This document shows, in pieces, positions 34,387-43,014 of a stretch of 59,326 nucleotides of DNA. Within the stretch, counting starts at the first letter, position 1. Each line of letters starts with the position of its first letter. The notes beneath the pieces are model-generated. The model was given only the letters and a program-made list of their open reading frames with translations. It did no database searches and had not been told where the DNA came from. Origin of the DNA: a virus. Position numbers and translations under genes: made by a program. The DNA is taken from positions 1-59,326 of the IMG/VR virus record IMGVR_UViG_3300025133_000114; one strand, given 5' to 3'.

Positions 34387-35086
34387 ACTGTATGGAGATG
34401 GAATTGGGTATATTAACTACGTGGACCATATGGGTACAGACCTTACTATTGTTAACAGTGCTCGTGTTAGCTTTGGTAAAAACAAGGAGGAAATAGATGA
34501 GCGAGATGTTAAACTTATCAATTACCTTGTCCGAAACAAGCATACCTCCACATTTGAGCATAATCTGGTTACTTATCGCTTTACCGTGCCTCTATTCGTT
34601 CGTTCACAGCATCATCGCCATCGCACTTGGTCTTATAACGAGATCTCCAGACGTTACACTGATGTTGCTATTCGGTTCTATGAGCCCAGCGAGTTCAGAA
34701 CCCAGCACAAGTCAAACAGACAGGCGAGCAACGCCGAAGAACTAATCAACCCTGTTGTCAGGGTGCCTTATGGACCATTTGGCTATCGAGGCGAGGCAAG
34801 CAAGGTTGTTGAGGACTGGCACGAAAAGTCTCTGGAACTCTATAACAGCCTCATTGACGGCGGCGTTTGCCGAGAACAAGCAAGGGGTGTTCTACCTCAA
34901 AACATGTACACCGAGTATTATGGCACAGTCAACCTAAGTAATCTTCTAAAGTTCATTGACCTCCGCACACACGAAGGGGCACAATGGGAGATTCAAAAGG
35001 TTGCCGAGGCTTGCTTGGAGATTGCAGAAGGGCTATGGCCTGTTGCCGTAGGTGCTTATAGGAGAGCGAAGAATGAGAAAGTTTAG
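34373..35086 (+). CDS. thyX: Flavin-dependent thymidylate synthase ThyX
   Basis: This 237-residue enzyme makes dTMP from dUMP using methylene-tetrahydrofolate, FAD and NADPH. The ThyX motif RHRxxSxNExSxRY is present as RHRTWSYNEISRRY near residues 81-95. Upstream, TSTFEHNLVTYRFTVPLFVR contains further FAD/dUMP contacts. Near the C-terminus, LRTHEGAQWEIQ gives the conserved active-site region. GTG start, with a GAGG inside the end of the preceding gene; the ends overlap. It belongs to the nucleotide-supply block with NrdJ, glutaredoxin, thioredoxin and dUTPase, giving a full path from ribonucleotides to dTTP. Confidence 0.95.
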   Translation: MKSIELYGDGIGYINYVDHMGTDLTIVNSARVSFGKNKEEIDERDVKLINYLVRNKHTSTFEHNLVTYRFTVPLFVRSQHHRHRTWSYNEISRRYTDVAIRFYEPSEFRTQHKSNRQASNAEELINPVVRVPYGPFGYRGEASKVVEDWHEKSLELYNSLIDGGVCREQARGVLPQNMYTEYYGTVNLSNLLKFIDLRTHEGAQWEIQKVAEACLEIAEGLWPVAVGAYRRAKNEKV

Positions 35087-35339
35087 GATTTATTCTGCGA
35101 ATTATTGCCCTTATTGTAAGGAAGCAGCTCTACTTTTGCTTTGTAAGGGGGTGAGCTTTGAAGTAATAGACGTAACGAACGATGATGAAGCCCGTGCCAA
35201 ACTATTTGAAAGCACGGGGATGAGCACGGTACCACAGATTTTTTTAGATGATGAGTTTATCGGTGGTTGTACCACCCTTTTAGCCCACGAAGAAAGCGGG
35301 GAACTAGATAACATGATTAAAGGAGAAGATAATGATTGA
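35073..35339 (+). CDS. Glutaredoxin
   Basis: This 88-residue glutaredoxin has the redox motif CPYC at residues 12-15 (FRIYSANYCPYCKEA), a TVPQIFLDDEFIGGC segment with the cis-Pro and glutathione-binding Gly-Gly pair. I chose ATG 35073 after GGAGAGCG, overlapping the end of thyX; an earlier in-frame start would add unneeded residues. It may donate electrons to ribonucleotide reductase. It overlaps the thioredoxin gene by 8 nt. Confidence 0.9.
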   Translation: MRKFRIYSANYCPYCKEAALLLLCKGVSFEVIDVTNDDEARAKLFESTGMSTVPQIFLDDEFIGGCTTLLAHEESGELDNMIKGEDND

Positions 35340-35649
35340 AATTTTAAATGAGAATAACTTTAGTGCGAAGACTGCTAGTGGAATCAGCATTGTTGATTTT
35401 TATGCCGACTGGTGTGGTCCTTGTAAGATGATGGTTCCTATTCTGGAGAGAGTATCAGAAAAGGCTAAAGCTAGGATTTGCAAGGTTAATGTAGATGATA
35501 GTCGGGAGTTGGCACAACGATTCGGGGTAAAGGGAATTCCTTTTATAGTCGTCTTGAAAGATGGCAAACCCGTTGAGCAGTCTGTTGGTCTGAAGGACGA
35601 GAAGACAATTCTTGAAATGATTGATCGACATGCAAATACACAGGTCTGA
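35332..35649 (+). CDS. Thioredoxin
   Basis: This 105-residue thioredoxin has the active site ADWCGPCKMM (Cys28, Cys31), VKGIPFIVVLKDGKPVE with the conserved cis-Pro and the usual length. It overlaps the glutaredoxin gene, so both are co-translated. The likely role is reduction of the phage ribonucleotide reductase; thioredoxin also serves as processivity factor for T7-type family-A polymerases, but nothing here shows that for the short polymerase at 22312. Confidence 0.93.
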   Translation: MIEILNENNFSAKTASGISIVDFYADWCGPCKMMVPILERVSEKAKARICKVNVDDSRELAQRFGVKGIPFIVVLKDGKPVEQSVGLKDEKTILEMIDRHANTQV

Positions 35650-36547
35650 GGCTGAAGAGGTTGTAATCGGCTCTACGCTTTCAGGACTCCTGTACGGATA
35701 TTACACAGGCGCTTCTATAGTCTATACCGAACTTAAGATACCTTTTAGGTTTGATCGCTTTGGTGCATACTTTGACTTGGACAAGGTTGTTCGACAGCCA
35801 GAGCCAAGACAATTTGTAACTTTAGATCGCAAAGAAATGGCGGGCTTGCCTAAACGAGATATGTGGGAAAAGCTGTTTTTCATACTGTCGATGTCGGGTC
35901 AGATTCCTTTCGCGGATAAAGTAAAGTCGATCAGAGTGGAAGATACCTTAAAAGTGGTTACTAGAAAAACGAATGAGATTAATTTTAACAAGTTGAGGAT
36001 ATTTGATGACACTGAAATATGGGGGATACCATCGTTGGGGACGCCGGACAAGACGACAGCGTTTCGCGTCTACGATTGGATTAATGTCCATTCTGGTACC
36101 ACTCATGGTCTGGATTATATTGCTGACATTGCTGGGTCTGTTATAGAGAAGGTTATTTTCTACCCCTCGGATAGAGTTGACGGGAACCACAACAAGAAAG
36201 ATATTGTATGCATCTCTAACATGTCAGAAAATCAGTTAAACGATTATCGTTTTTCGGATACCTATGTTCGCTTCAAGATTGAAAAACTGATGAAAGAAGC
36301 TGGGATCAGAGGGAGAAGGAACGGGAGAGACCAGCTTAACCCAGAAAAATACAAATATTATGCCCTCAAGCTTGAGTCTGCCGAAAGACAGATCGAAAGA
36401 ATAGGGTTCAGCCACAGGAGTGATATTAAGAATGTTGTTCTCGATTCGAGAACTCCAGAAGAAATCATTAGACACTTTCGTGGGACAAGACCCACGGGCT
36501 ATCTGGGGAAAATCGCAAAATGCCTGCAAACACATACTTCCATTTAG
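35630..36547 (+). CDS. Conserved hypothetical protein, possible nucleotide-binding fold
   Basis: This protein of about 305 residues is unassigned. The N-terminus EAEEVVIGSTLSGLLYGYYT looks like a Rossmann-type beta-loop-alpha with the G-S-x-x-S-G turn, hinting at an FAD/NAD-binding start as in UDP-galactopyranose mutase-like proteins, but no second dinucleotide motif is clear. The ATG at 35630 lies inside the thioredoxin gene (20-nt overlap). It overlaps the next gene by 28 nt, so the two are probably functionally linked. Confidence 0.5.
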   Translation: MQIHRSEAEEVVIGSTLSGLLYGYYTGASIVYTELKIPFRFDRFGAYFDLDKVVRQPEPRQFVTLDRKEMAGLPKRDMWEKLFFILSMSGQIPFADKVKSIRVEDTLKVVTRKTNEINFNKLRIFDDTEIWGIPSLGTPDKTTAFRVYDWINVHSGTTHGLDYIADIAGSVIEKVIFYPSDRVDGNHNKKDIVCISNMSENQLNDYRFSDTYVRFKIEKLMKEAGIRGRRNGRDQLNPEKYKYYALKLESAERQIERIGFSHRSDIKNVVLDSRTPEEIIRHFRGTRPTGYLGKIAKCLQTHTSI

Positions 36548-37407
36548 CTGGGATCATCCCCGTCGCGGGACAAATGCTCGACTTCCGGATGGAGTGGGCA
36601 GATTGTCTTATGCCACTCGCACCCAATTATACTGCGGTTGAGAGGTCAGTGGTGGAGTGCGCATATGCTGGCTGTGAAACTATCTGGATTGTCGCCAACG
36701 ATGATATGGCTCCTCTCCTCCGACATCGAATTGGAGAATACGTGCAAGATCCGGTGATGTTCGGGAGCCAGCCGGGTCGCAATTCTTCCCTCGCACAGAA
36801 GAGAATCCCTATTTTCTATGTCCCACTTGCCATTAAGGATCACGGTAAGCGGGATTGTTTAGCGTGGTCGGTGGTCCACGGTTCACTGGCGGCATTTCGT
36901 ATCGGCTCCAACCTTTCTAAATGGGCGGCTCCTAATAGATATTATGTGTCCTTTCCTTTCGGAGCTTATAACCCAGAGGTCGTTCGAGCGCATCGTAAGA
37001 TAATTTCAAGCCTAACTCCTTTTGCTCTGTCTCATGAAGACAAAACCGTTGCAGATGGTGGGTACTTGGGCTTTACGTTCGGGAAAGAAGATTTTCTTGA
37101 ATTCCGTCGAGAGATTAGGAAGGGTACGGGCATGTATAGTGCAGAAAACCTGAAGGATGGCAAATATCCCACGACCAAACTACCACTTGAAAAAAGATAT
37201 TCGGCACGCTATTTTGACCTTGCAAAAGTTTTCAGGCACGTTATATTAGAAGAGATAAAGGAAGTTCCTTGGTATTATGCCATAGACAACTGGGACGGGT
37301 ATTGTAACTTTCTAGGCTCGCCAGATAGGCACAAGCTTGAACGTCCACCAAACTATATATTGAACTATAGAGAATGGAATCTCGTGGGGGAAGATGATGA
37401 AAAATAA
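36520..37407 (+). CDS. Nucleotidyltransferase/GT-A-like conserved phage protein (putative)
   Basis: This 295-residue protein begins TYFHLAGIIPVAGQMLDFRM, then ERSVVECAYAGCETIWIVAN DDMAPLL, which resembles the start of sugar-phosphate nucleotidyltransferases and other GT-A folds: glycine-rich NTP loop, then a helix and an Asp-Asp strand end. The classical G-x-G-T-R-L loop is not present, so the activity is uncertain. I recall similar proteins in aquatic T4-like phages annotated as hypothetical. It is nested between the Rossmann-like gene and dnaE, overlapping both. Together the two could make or modify a sugar nucleotide, for DNA or surface decoration; this is inference. Confidence 0.45.
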   Translation: MPANTYFHLAGIIPVAGQMLDFRMEWADCLMPLAPNYTAVERSVVECAYAGCETIWIVANDDMAPLLRHRIGEYVQDPVMFGSQPGRNSSLAQKRIPIFYVPLAIKDHGKRDCLAWSVVHGSLAAFRIGSNLSKWAAPNRYYVSFPFGAYNPEVVRAHRKIISSLTPFALSHEDKTVADGGYLGFTFGKEDFLEFRREIRKGTGMYSAENLKDGKYPTTKLPLEKRYSARYFDLAKVFRHVILEEIKEVPWYYAIDNWDGYCNFLGSPDRHKLERPPNYILNYREWNLVGEDDEK

Positions 37408-40400
37408 CGATGAACGCATTCCTTTTGTTGGCTTACACGCACATAGCGTGGCAGGCTCTATCTTTGATGCGATTGGCTATCCGCAACAGCATATGGACTA
37501 TGCGTATGCAAATGGGTCAAAGGCTTTGGCACTGACTGATCACGGCAACATGAATGGGCTTGCCCATCAAGTCTTGCACGCAAAGAAGATGCAGGGTGAG
37601 GGGAAAGAGTTTAAGCCCATTTTTGGGATCGAGGCGTATTTTATTCCTTCGACCAAGGATTGGAAGGGTGAGTATGACCGCGTAAAGACAGAGAAAAAGC
37701 TCAAGAAGGAGAGCGCCAAGGGCGCAATGGTCGAGGATGAAGCAGCTTCTAAGAAGGCTGTCAAGAGCCTACTTAACCGTCGTCGACACCTCATCTTGTT
37801 AGCCCAGAACCAAAAGGGCTTGAACAATTTGTTCAAGATTGTTTCAGAGAGCTACAAGGGCGACCACTATTACCGTTACCCTCGTGTCGACTATGATTTG
37901 CTTTCACGTTATTCCGAGGGCGTCATAGCCGCATCAGCCTGTCTTGGAGGGGTGTATGCGGGGGATTACTGGGAGAATCGGGATGAGGGACCAGAAGCCG
38001 TCCTGAGCGCCATGCGGACCACGACGCAAAGAATGATTAGTATCTTTGGCAAGCGGTGGTATGGAGAACTTCAGTGGAACAACATTCCTGAACAGCACAA
38101 ATTGAACCAGCATATTATTGAAATGCATAAAGAGTTTGGTATTAAGCTGATTTCGACAGCAGATAGCCATTATCCTGGTCCTGATGCCTGGAAAGATAGA
38201 GAGCTATACAAGCGTTTGGGATGGCTGGGCAAACGTCCTGAGTATTTATCCGAGGAACTCCCAAACGAGGAAGACTTGAAGTGCGAACTGTATCCGAAGA
38301 ATGGCGAACAGATGTGGGAGTCTTATCACCGGTACAGTAAACTTCAAGGGGCTGAATATGACGACGATCTCGTTATGGAGTCCCTGAAGGAAACTCATAA
38401 GATTGCTTTTGAACTCATTGAAGACTTCATGCCAGATAACAAGGTGCGTCTCCCTGACTTTGTTGTTCCAGAGGGCGCTACTGCCACACAAGCGTTAGCT
38501 CGTTTGAGCATCGATGCGCTTCGTACAATGGGACTGCACACCGATGAAGAGTATATCGAGAGGCTTAAGGCTGAACTCTATACGATTGATGACCGAGGCT
38601 TCTCAAAATACTTTCTAACTATGAAAGCCATTGTGGATCGAGCCAATAAACTAATGCTCACTGGTCCGGGTCGAGGTTCCGCCGCAGGCTCTTTGGTGGC
38701 TTATGTACTGGGCATCACACAGATCGACCCACTGAAGTACGGGCTTCAGTTTGCTCGGTTCCTTCGAGCGGACGCCACAGACTACCCTGACATCGACTAC
38801 GACGTGGCAGAGCCCATGAGACTGAAGGAGGCTCTGATTGAGGAATGGGGAGACGATACGGTCGTGCCTATCTCTAACTGGAACACCTTGCAGCTTAGAA
38901 GCCTTGTGAAAGATATTTCTAAGTTTTACAACATTCCGTTTTTGGAAGTGAATAAGGTCACCGGAGCTATGATTAGCGAAGCGACCGCACCAGCAAAGAA
39001 AGCTCATGGCATCAAGGCTGGTCTATATGTCCCTACCTTCAAAGAGGTGATGGAATACAGCCCAACTTTGAGAGAGTTCTTGCAGCAGTATCCCCACGTC
39101 AAGACCCACATCGAGGCGCTCCATGGTCAGGTTCGTTCGTGTTCCCGACATGCTGGCGGCGTAGTGATTGCGGAGAACTTAGACCAGTACATGCCGCTTA
39201 TTAACAGCGGCGGCGTTCGGCAAACCCCATGGAGCGAGGGGCAGAACGTGCGCCACCTGGAGCCAATGGGATTTATTAAGTTTGATTTACTGGGGCTCTC
39301 CACTCTTCGTATGATCGAGGGTGCGATTAGGCATATCTTGCGTCGTCACAAGGGCATTGAGGAGCCAACATTCAAAGATGTGAAGCAGTATTATGATGAC
39401 AACTTACACCCCGATGTTATCCGCTTGGACGATCAGCAGGTTTATGAAAACATCTTTCAGAAAGGTAAGTGGGCTGGAATCTTCCAGTTCGCCGAGGATG
39501 GGGCGCAGAATTTGTGCATGATGGCTAAGCCAACAAGCATTATTGACATTGCTGCTGTCACCAGCATCTTCCGACCGGGACCGTTGTCGGCAAAGGTTGA
39601 TCGAAATTATGTCGAGGCGAAGTCGAACCCTCAATACATCCAGTATCCCAACGAGGATTACAGAGAAGTCACTGAAGAAACTTATGGATTCCTAATCTTT
39701 CAGGAGCAGATTTCGGCTCTGGCACACCGCTTGGGCAAGGACTTATCTTTGGATGAAGGTAATATGCTCCGAAAGGTGCTCACGAAGAAGGGGACTGGTA
39801 AGGCAGCTAAAGTTAAGAAGGCGCTCTATACTAAGTTCGTTGACGGATGCACAGAGAAGGGGATGACAACCAGACAGGCGAACGCCTTGTGGGAGAAGTT
39901 TGAGTATTTTTCAGGCTATGGCTTCAATAAGTCACATGCTATTTCCTATTCGATGCTCTCCTTCCAGTGTGCTTGGTTGTTGAACTACTATCCCGAATGT
40001 TGGATGGCTGCGTTTTTGGACAAAGAACCCGAGACTCGTAAGGCTAAGGCTATCACAATAGCCAAGAAGTACGGGTTTAAAATTGCCAAGCTTAATATCA
40101 ACACATCAGGTAACGTTTGGGAAATTTCAGACGATGGCGAGACCCTCATACAGCCTCTGACGGCAATCAAGGGGTTAGGGGAAGCCGCGATTAAGCAGGT
40201 ATTAGACAACCGTCCGTTCGCAAATGTTGAAGAGTTTTTATTCAACGAGAACATAACTTACAGCAAACTGAACAAGAGAGCACTGGATGTGCTTATCCGT
40301 AGCTCCGCGCTTGACCCGTTAAGGGATGAGAGATTCACAGGTGCAAAGCACTTTTGGTCTGCTATCGCGGTGGATAGACCAAGAAAGTTGAAGAATCTTG

Positions 40401-40813
40401 AGCAGAACATTATAACTTATGCACCTGAAGGTGATTTCACCGAGGAAGAAGAGATACAGTTTCTTATTGACCTCACAGGGGAATTTCCTATGGACCGCGT
40501 GATGAGCGATGGCATAAGGGGCAGGCTCGAAAAGATGTGTGTCCCCCCTATCAGCAGGTTTGATAGAGACTTGATGGTGGTGTGGTTTATCCCGAGAAAG
40601 CTTATTAAAAAGAAGACGAGGACGGGAAAAGATTACTGGATCATAGAGGTTACAGATGAGCATAACACAGCTACCAGCATTCGGTGCTGGGGCGTCGACC
40701 CGAAGAGAGATGATGTTGCACTGAACCGCCCCTACATGGCACGCCTCGATTACAGCGAGCAGTGGGGGTTTAGTACACGTTCTTTGCATCGAAGTTTCAA
40801 GGTTCTGGGATAA
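37394..40813 (+). CDS. dnaE: DNA polymerase III alpha subunit (DnaE type)
   Basis: This 1139-residue replicative polymerase starts with a PHP domain (FVGLHAHSVAGSIFDAIGYP, later LALTDHGNMNGL), whose His/Asp pattern looks intact. The family-C palm has GPGRGSAAGSLVAYVLGIT near residues 423-441 and YPDIDYDVAEP near 464-474 with the two catalytic Asp. A helix-hairpin-helix-like segment (ITAIKGLGEAAIKQVLDN) lies near 920, and a C-terminal OB-type region (KKTRTGKDYWIIEVTDEHN) near 1070. Length is like bacterial DnaE (about 1160). T4-like phages normally use a family-B polymerase (gp43), so this is a marked departure. It overlaps the preceding gene by 14 nt. Confidence 0.93.
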   Translation: MMKNNDERIPFVGLHAHSVAGSIFDAIGYPQQHMDYAYANGSKALALTDHGNMNGLAHQVLHAKKMQGEGKEFKPIFGIEAYFIPSTKDWKGEYDRVKTEKKLKKESAKGAMVEDEAASKKAVKSLLNRRRHLILLAQNQKGLNNLFKIVSESYKGDHYYRYPRVDYDLLSRYSEGVIAASACLGGVYAGDYWENRDEGPEAVLSAMRTTTQRMISIFGKRWYGELQWNNIPEQHKLNQHIIEMHKEFGIKLISTADSHYPGPDAWKDRELYKRLGWLGKRPEYLSEELPNEEDLKCELYPKNGEQMWESYHRYSKLQGAEYDDDLVMESLKETHKIAFELIEDFMPDNKVRLPDFVVPEGATATQALARLSIDALRTMGLHTDEEYIERLKAELYTIDDRGFSKYFLTMKAIVDRANKLMLTGPGRGSAAGSLVAYVLGITQIDPLKYGLQFARFLRADATDYPDIDYDVAEPMRLKEALIEEWGDDTVVPISNWNTLQLRSLVKDISKFYNIPFLEVNKVTGAMISEATAPAKKAHGIKAGLYVPTFKEVMEYSPTLREFLQQYPHVKTHIEALHGQVRSCSRHAGGVVIAENLDQYMPLINSGGVRQTPWSEGQNVRHLEPMGFIKFDLLGLSTLRMIEGAIRHILRRHKGIEEPTFKDVKQYYDDNLHPDVIRLDDQQVYENIFQKGKWAGIFQFAEDGAQNLCMMAKPTSIIDIAAVTSIFRPGPLSAKVDRNYVEAKSNPQYIQYPNEDYREVTEETYGFLIFQEQISALAHRLGKDLSLDEGNMLRKVLTKKGTGKAAKVKKALYTKFVDGCTEKGMTTRQANALWEKFEYFSGYGFNKSHAISYSMLSFQCAWLLNYYPECWMAAFLDKEPETRKAKAITIAKKYGFKIAKLNINTSGNVWEISDDGETLIQPLTAIKGLGEAAIKQVLDNRPFANVEEFLFNENITYSKLNKRALDVLIRSSALDPLRDERFTGAKHFWSAIAVDRPRKLKNLEQNIITYAPEGDFTEEEEIQFLIDLTGEFPMDRVMSDGIRGRLEKMCVPPISRFDRDLMVVWFIPRKLIKKKTRTGKDYWIIEVTDEHNTATSIRCWGVDPKRDDVALNRPYMARLDYSEQWGFSTRSLHRSFKVLG

Positions 40814-40948
40814 ATTCTTGACAACCCCAGTAACGCATGATATGTTATAGTGGAAGCAAGAGGCAACCAATGACTGCGTACATAAGTTTCGCTTGTGGGA
40901 ATACGCGGGAGTTATGAAAACTAGTTTATAATGCTGAAAGGAGCAAGA
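40814..40948 (+). other. 135-nt promoter-leader region
   Basis: No gene is seen. The region contains a sigma-70-like promoter near its start and then about 100 nt of leader with short inverted repeats (GCGTAC near 40876 and GTATTC/ACGCGG nearby), ending in AAAGGAG before the ATG at 40949. A regulatory leader is possible. Confidence 0.4.
40818..40846 (+). promoter_or_regulatory. Sigma-70-like promoter TTGACA-17-TATGTT
   Basis: The -35 TTGACA (40818-40823) and -10 TATGTT (40841-40846) are 17 nt apart. It lies directly after the dnaE stop and would drive the 40949/dUTPase/glutamine synthetase/IMPDH-like group. Confidence 0.65.
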
Positions 40949-41224
40949 ATGATTTTCGATAATAATGAAGTAGCAATTGTGGAAACAGTTCGTGACGAAA
41001 CGGTAGAAAGGATGATCGAGTATATTCGATCTGTAAAGACGATTGAGGAAGCAATGGAGCCCTATAAGGAGCAAAAGCGCGAACTTCGCGAAGAATACAA
41101 GGAGCAGGGCTGGCTCACCAAGGACGAGATTAGTATGGCTGTCAGAGCCTACCGCATGATGAAGAGCGACGTGGACATCCAGCAATTTGTAACTGTTTTC
41201 AACTCGATTAAGGGGGCAAAATAA
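40949..41224 (+). CDS. Small helical protein, possible DNA-binding
   Basis: This 91-residue, mostly helical, charged protein has a coiled-coil start (RDETVERMIEYIRSVKTIEE) and then KRELREEYKEQGWLTKDEIS with AVRAYRMMKSDVDI. The overall pattern is a little like small nucleoid proteins of the GapR/DUF2312 type, but I would not assign it. ATG 40949 chosen for its AAAGGAG site; an upstream ATG at 40931 has no such site. One base pair separates its stop from the dUTPase start. Confidence 0.55.
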   Translation: MIFDNNEVAIVETVRDETVERMIEYIRSVKTIEEAMEPYKEQKRELREEYKEQGWLTKDEISMAVRAYRMMKSDVDIQQFVTVFNSIKGAK

Positions 41225-41689
41225 ATGATGATCGAGTATACTCGCGTTCGAGAAAGTGCAAAACCACCAGTCCGTGCCAATCCGAGCGATGCAGGTCTTG
41301 ACGTATTCTTCAGTCCTGACGACGGCGAGGTGGTAGGCTTGGTCATTAAGCCTGGGAGCAGTGCCATTGTGCCTACTGGCTTGAAGTTTGGCGTTCCGCA
41401 CGGCTATATGCTTCAGGTGATGAACCGTTCTGGTATCGCGGCAAAGCGCTCTCTTGTCGTCGGGGCACATGTGGTAGATTCCGGCTACAATGGAGAGGTG
41501 TTTGTAAATCTCCATAACATTGGAGAAGAGTTTCAGGTTGTAAAGCCTTACACGAAGATCGCTCAACTTGTGATGATTCCGGTGGTACCATTTCGGGCTG
41601 TGGAATCGCCAGGTGACGATTTGTATAACTGGTATCCTATCACTATAAGCGACCGTGGTGCTGGAGCACTCGGTTCAACAGGAGATTAA
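41225..41689 (+). CDS. dut: dUTPase (trimeric type)
   Basis: This 154-residue enzyme converts dUTP to dUMP and pyrophosphate, keeping uracil out of DNA and feeding ThyX. The five motifs of trimeric dUTPases are visible in order: SDAGLDVFF, VMNRSGIAAK, VVDSGYNGEVFV, KIAQLVMIPV and the C-terminal RGAGALGSTG arm. Length is normal (about 150). It immediately follows the small helical gene and precedes a zinc-binding small protein by 1 nt. Confidence 0.95.
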   Translation: MMIEYTRVRESAKPPVRANPSDAGLDVFFSPDDGEVVGLVIKPGSSAIVPTGLKFGVPHGYMLQVMNRSGIAAKRSLVVGAHVVDSGYNGEVFVNLHNIGEEFQVVKPYTKIAQLVMIPVVPFRAVESPGDDLYNWYPITISDRGAGALGSTGD

Positions 41690-41690
41690 A

Positions 41691-41978
41691 ATGAACAGAG
41701 AACAACGTAGAAAGATGGAAAAAGAAGCCAAACAGCCGGGACAAGAAGAGCTTGCCAGCAAGATTGCCCTCTTTGGTATGATGCCGGATGAATGCCTTAC
41801 TTGTACGAAACCGTTCGACAAGGGGAATAAAGACATGGTGCTAACGTGGAGTGTTGTGGTGCATGGCGAAGAAGAAGTCGTTCGTCTGTACTGCCCAGAA
41901 TGTTGGGACAAGGCTGTCAAGATCGCCGAGGGATTCAGAGAGCATCTAGAAGCAAAGTATGGAGGAGTAGAAGAATGA
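41691..41978 (+). CDS. Small zinc-finger-like protein
   Basis: This 95-residue protein begins with a basic helix (MNREQRRKMEKEAKQ), then DECLTCTKPFDKG and, after a short strand pair, RLYCPECWDKAVK. Two Cys-x-x-Cys pairs 40 residues apart suggest a treble-clef or ribbon zinc site. I have seen such proteins in T4-like aquatic phages with no known role. GGAGA precedes the ATG at 41691. The glutamine synthetase ATG overlaps its stop (ATGA). Confidence 0.65.
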   Translation: MNREQRRKMEKEAKQPGQEELASKIALFGMMPDECLTCTKPFDKGNKDMVLTWSVVVHGEEEVVRLYCPECWDKAVKIAEGFREHLEAKYGGVEE

Positions 41979-43012
41979 TTAAAGCTGAATATATTTGGAT
42001 AGATGGCACAGTGCCATCGCCACAGTTGCGTAGCAAGACAAGAGTGGTTGAGGCAGATGACGCCACCGAGGTACTTCGTTCGCCGTGGGGTCTATGGGGT
42101 TTTGACGGATCCTCGACAAATCAAGCCGATGGATCGAGTTCTGACTGTGTGCTAAAGCCAGTTGCCTTTTTTCCGGACCCTTTGAGGGGAGAGCGTGATA
42201 TCTTGGTTTTATGCGAAGTCTTGAATGTAAACATGAGTGTGCATGATAGCAACACAAGGTCTATTTGCGGAGCCATCGACGAAACATACTCGAAAGAGGA
42301 ATGCTGGTTCGGGCTGGAGCAAGAGTATACTCTATTGAAGGATGGTCGACCACTTGGGTTCCCCAAGAGTGGGTACCCAGAACCACAAGGACCGTACTAT
42401 TGCAGCGTAGGAGCCTCTAATGCTCACGGGCGTCAGATTGTGGAGGAGCACTTAGACCTTTGCCTTTCAGCAGGGCTTAAGGTGGGAGGCATTAACGCAG
42501 AGGTAATGCCGGGACAGTGGGAGTTCCAGATTGGTCCCCTTGGACCTCTCGAAGTGTCAGACCAGCTATGGGTGGCAAGATATCTCCTTGAACGAGTGGC
42601 TGAAAAGTATGGAGTGACTGTTTCGCTGGACGGGAAGCCTCTTAAGGGAGATTGGAACGGCGCTGGATGTCATACCAATTTTAGCACTCTTTCGATGCGT
42701 ACCGAACGTGATGTTTATAAACAGGCGGCAGAGGCGCTTGGGGAGAAAGCGCAGCAGCATATTATTAATTATGGGCACGGGATAGAGGAGAGGCTGACTG
42801 GTCAGCACGAAACCTGTTCTCACGAGGAGTTCAGATGGGGAGTCTCAGACCGTGGAGCCTCTGTTCGCATTCCTTGGCAGGTAGCAGTAGACGGGGTGGG
42901 GTATATTGAGGACCGACGACCTAACGCCAACTGCGATCCATATTTGGTTACGAGGATGATAACCGAGACGGTCTGCACTAGGTTAAGAGACCATCAATCT
43001 TCTGGAGCCTGA
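41975..43012 (+). CDS. Glutamine synthetase, GSII (eukaryotic-like) type
   Basis: This 345-residue enzyme joins ammonia and glutamate to glutamine using ATP. GSII features are clear: WGFDGSSTNQADGSSSDC, then VAFFPDPLRG; FGLEQEYTLL near residue 112 with the metal-binding Glu residues; NAEVMPGQWEFQIGPLGP; GDWNGAGCHTNFST near 225; RGASVRIPW near 292 and YIEDRRPNANCDPY. Length matches GSII (about 350) rather than bacterial GSI (about 470). No adenylylation loop is visible, so it should escape host GlnE control. Glutamine feeds purine, CTP and GMP synthesis, in line with the IMPDH-like gene next to it. ATG 41975 overlaps the upstream stop. Confidence 0.93.
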   Translation: MIKAEYIWIDGTVPSPQLRSKTRVVEADDATEVLRSPWGLWGFDGSSTNQADGSSSDCVLKPVAFFPDPLRGERDILVLCEVLNVNMSVHDSNTRSICGAIDETYSKEECWFGLEQEYTLLKDGRPLGFPKSGYPEPQGPYYCSVGASNAHGRQIVEEHLDLCLSAGLKVGGINAEVMPGQWEFQIGPLGPLEVSDQLWVARYLLERVAEKYGVTVSLDGKPLKGDWNGAGCHTNFSTLSMRTERDVYKQAAEALGEKAQQHIINYGHGIEERLTGQHETCSHEEFRWGVSDRGASVRIPWQVAVDGVGYIEDRRPNANCDPYLVTRMITETVCTRLRDHQSSGA

Positions 43013-43014
43013 AA

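Noticed and set aside
40319-41566. 415-codon open frame on the minus strand
   Set aside because: It lies antisense to the end of dnaE, the 40949 gene and most of the dUTPase gene, all clear plus-strand genes. Its protein shows no recognisable domain and there is no promoter or ribosome-binding site that would support it.
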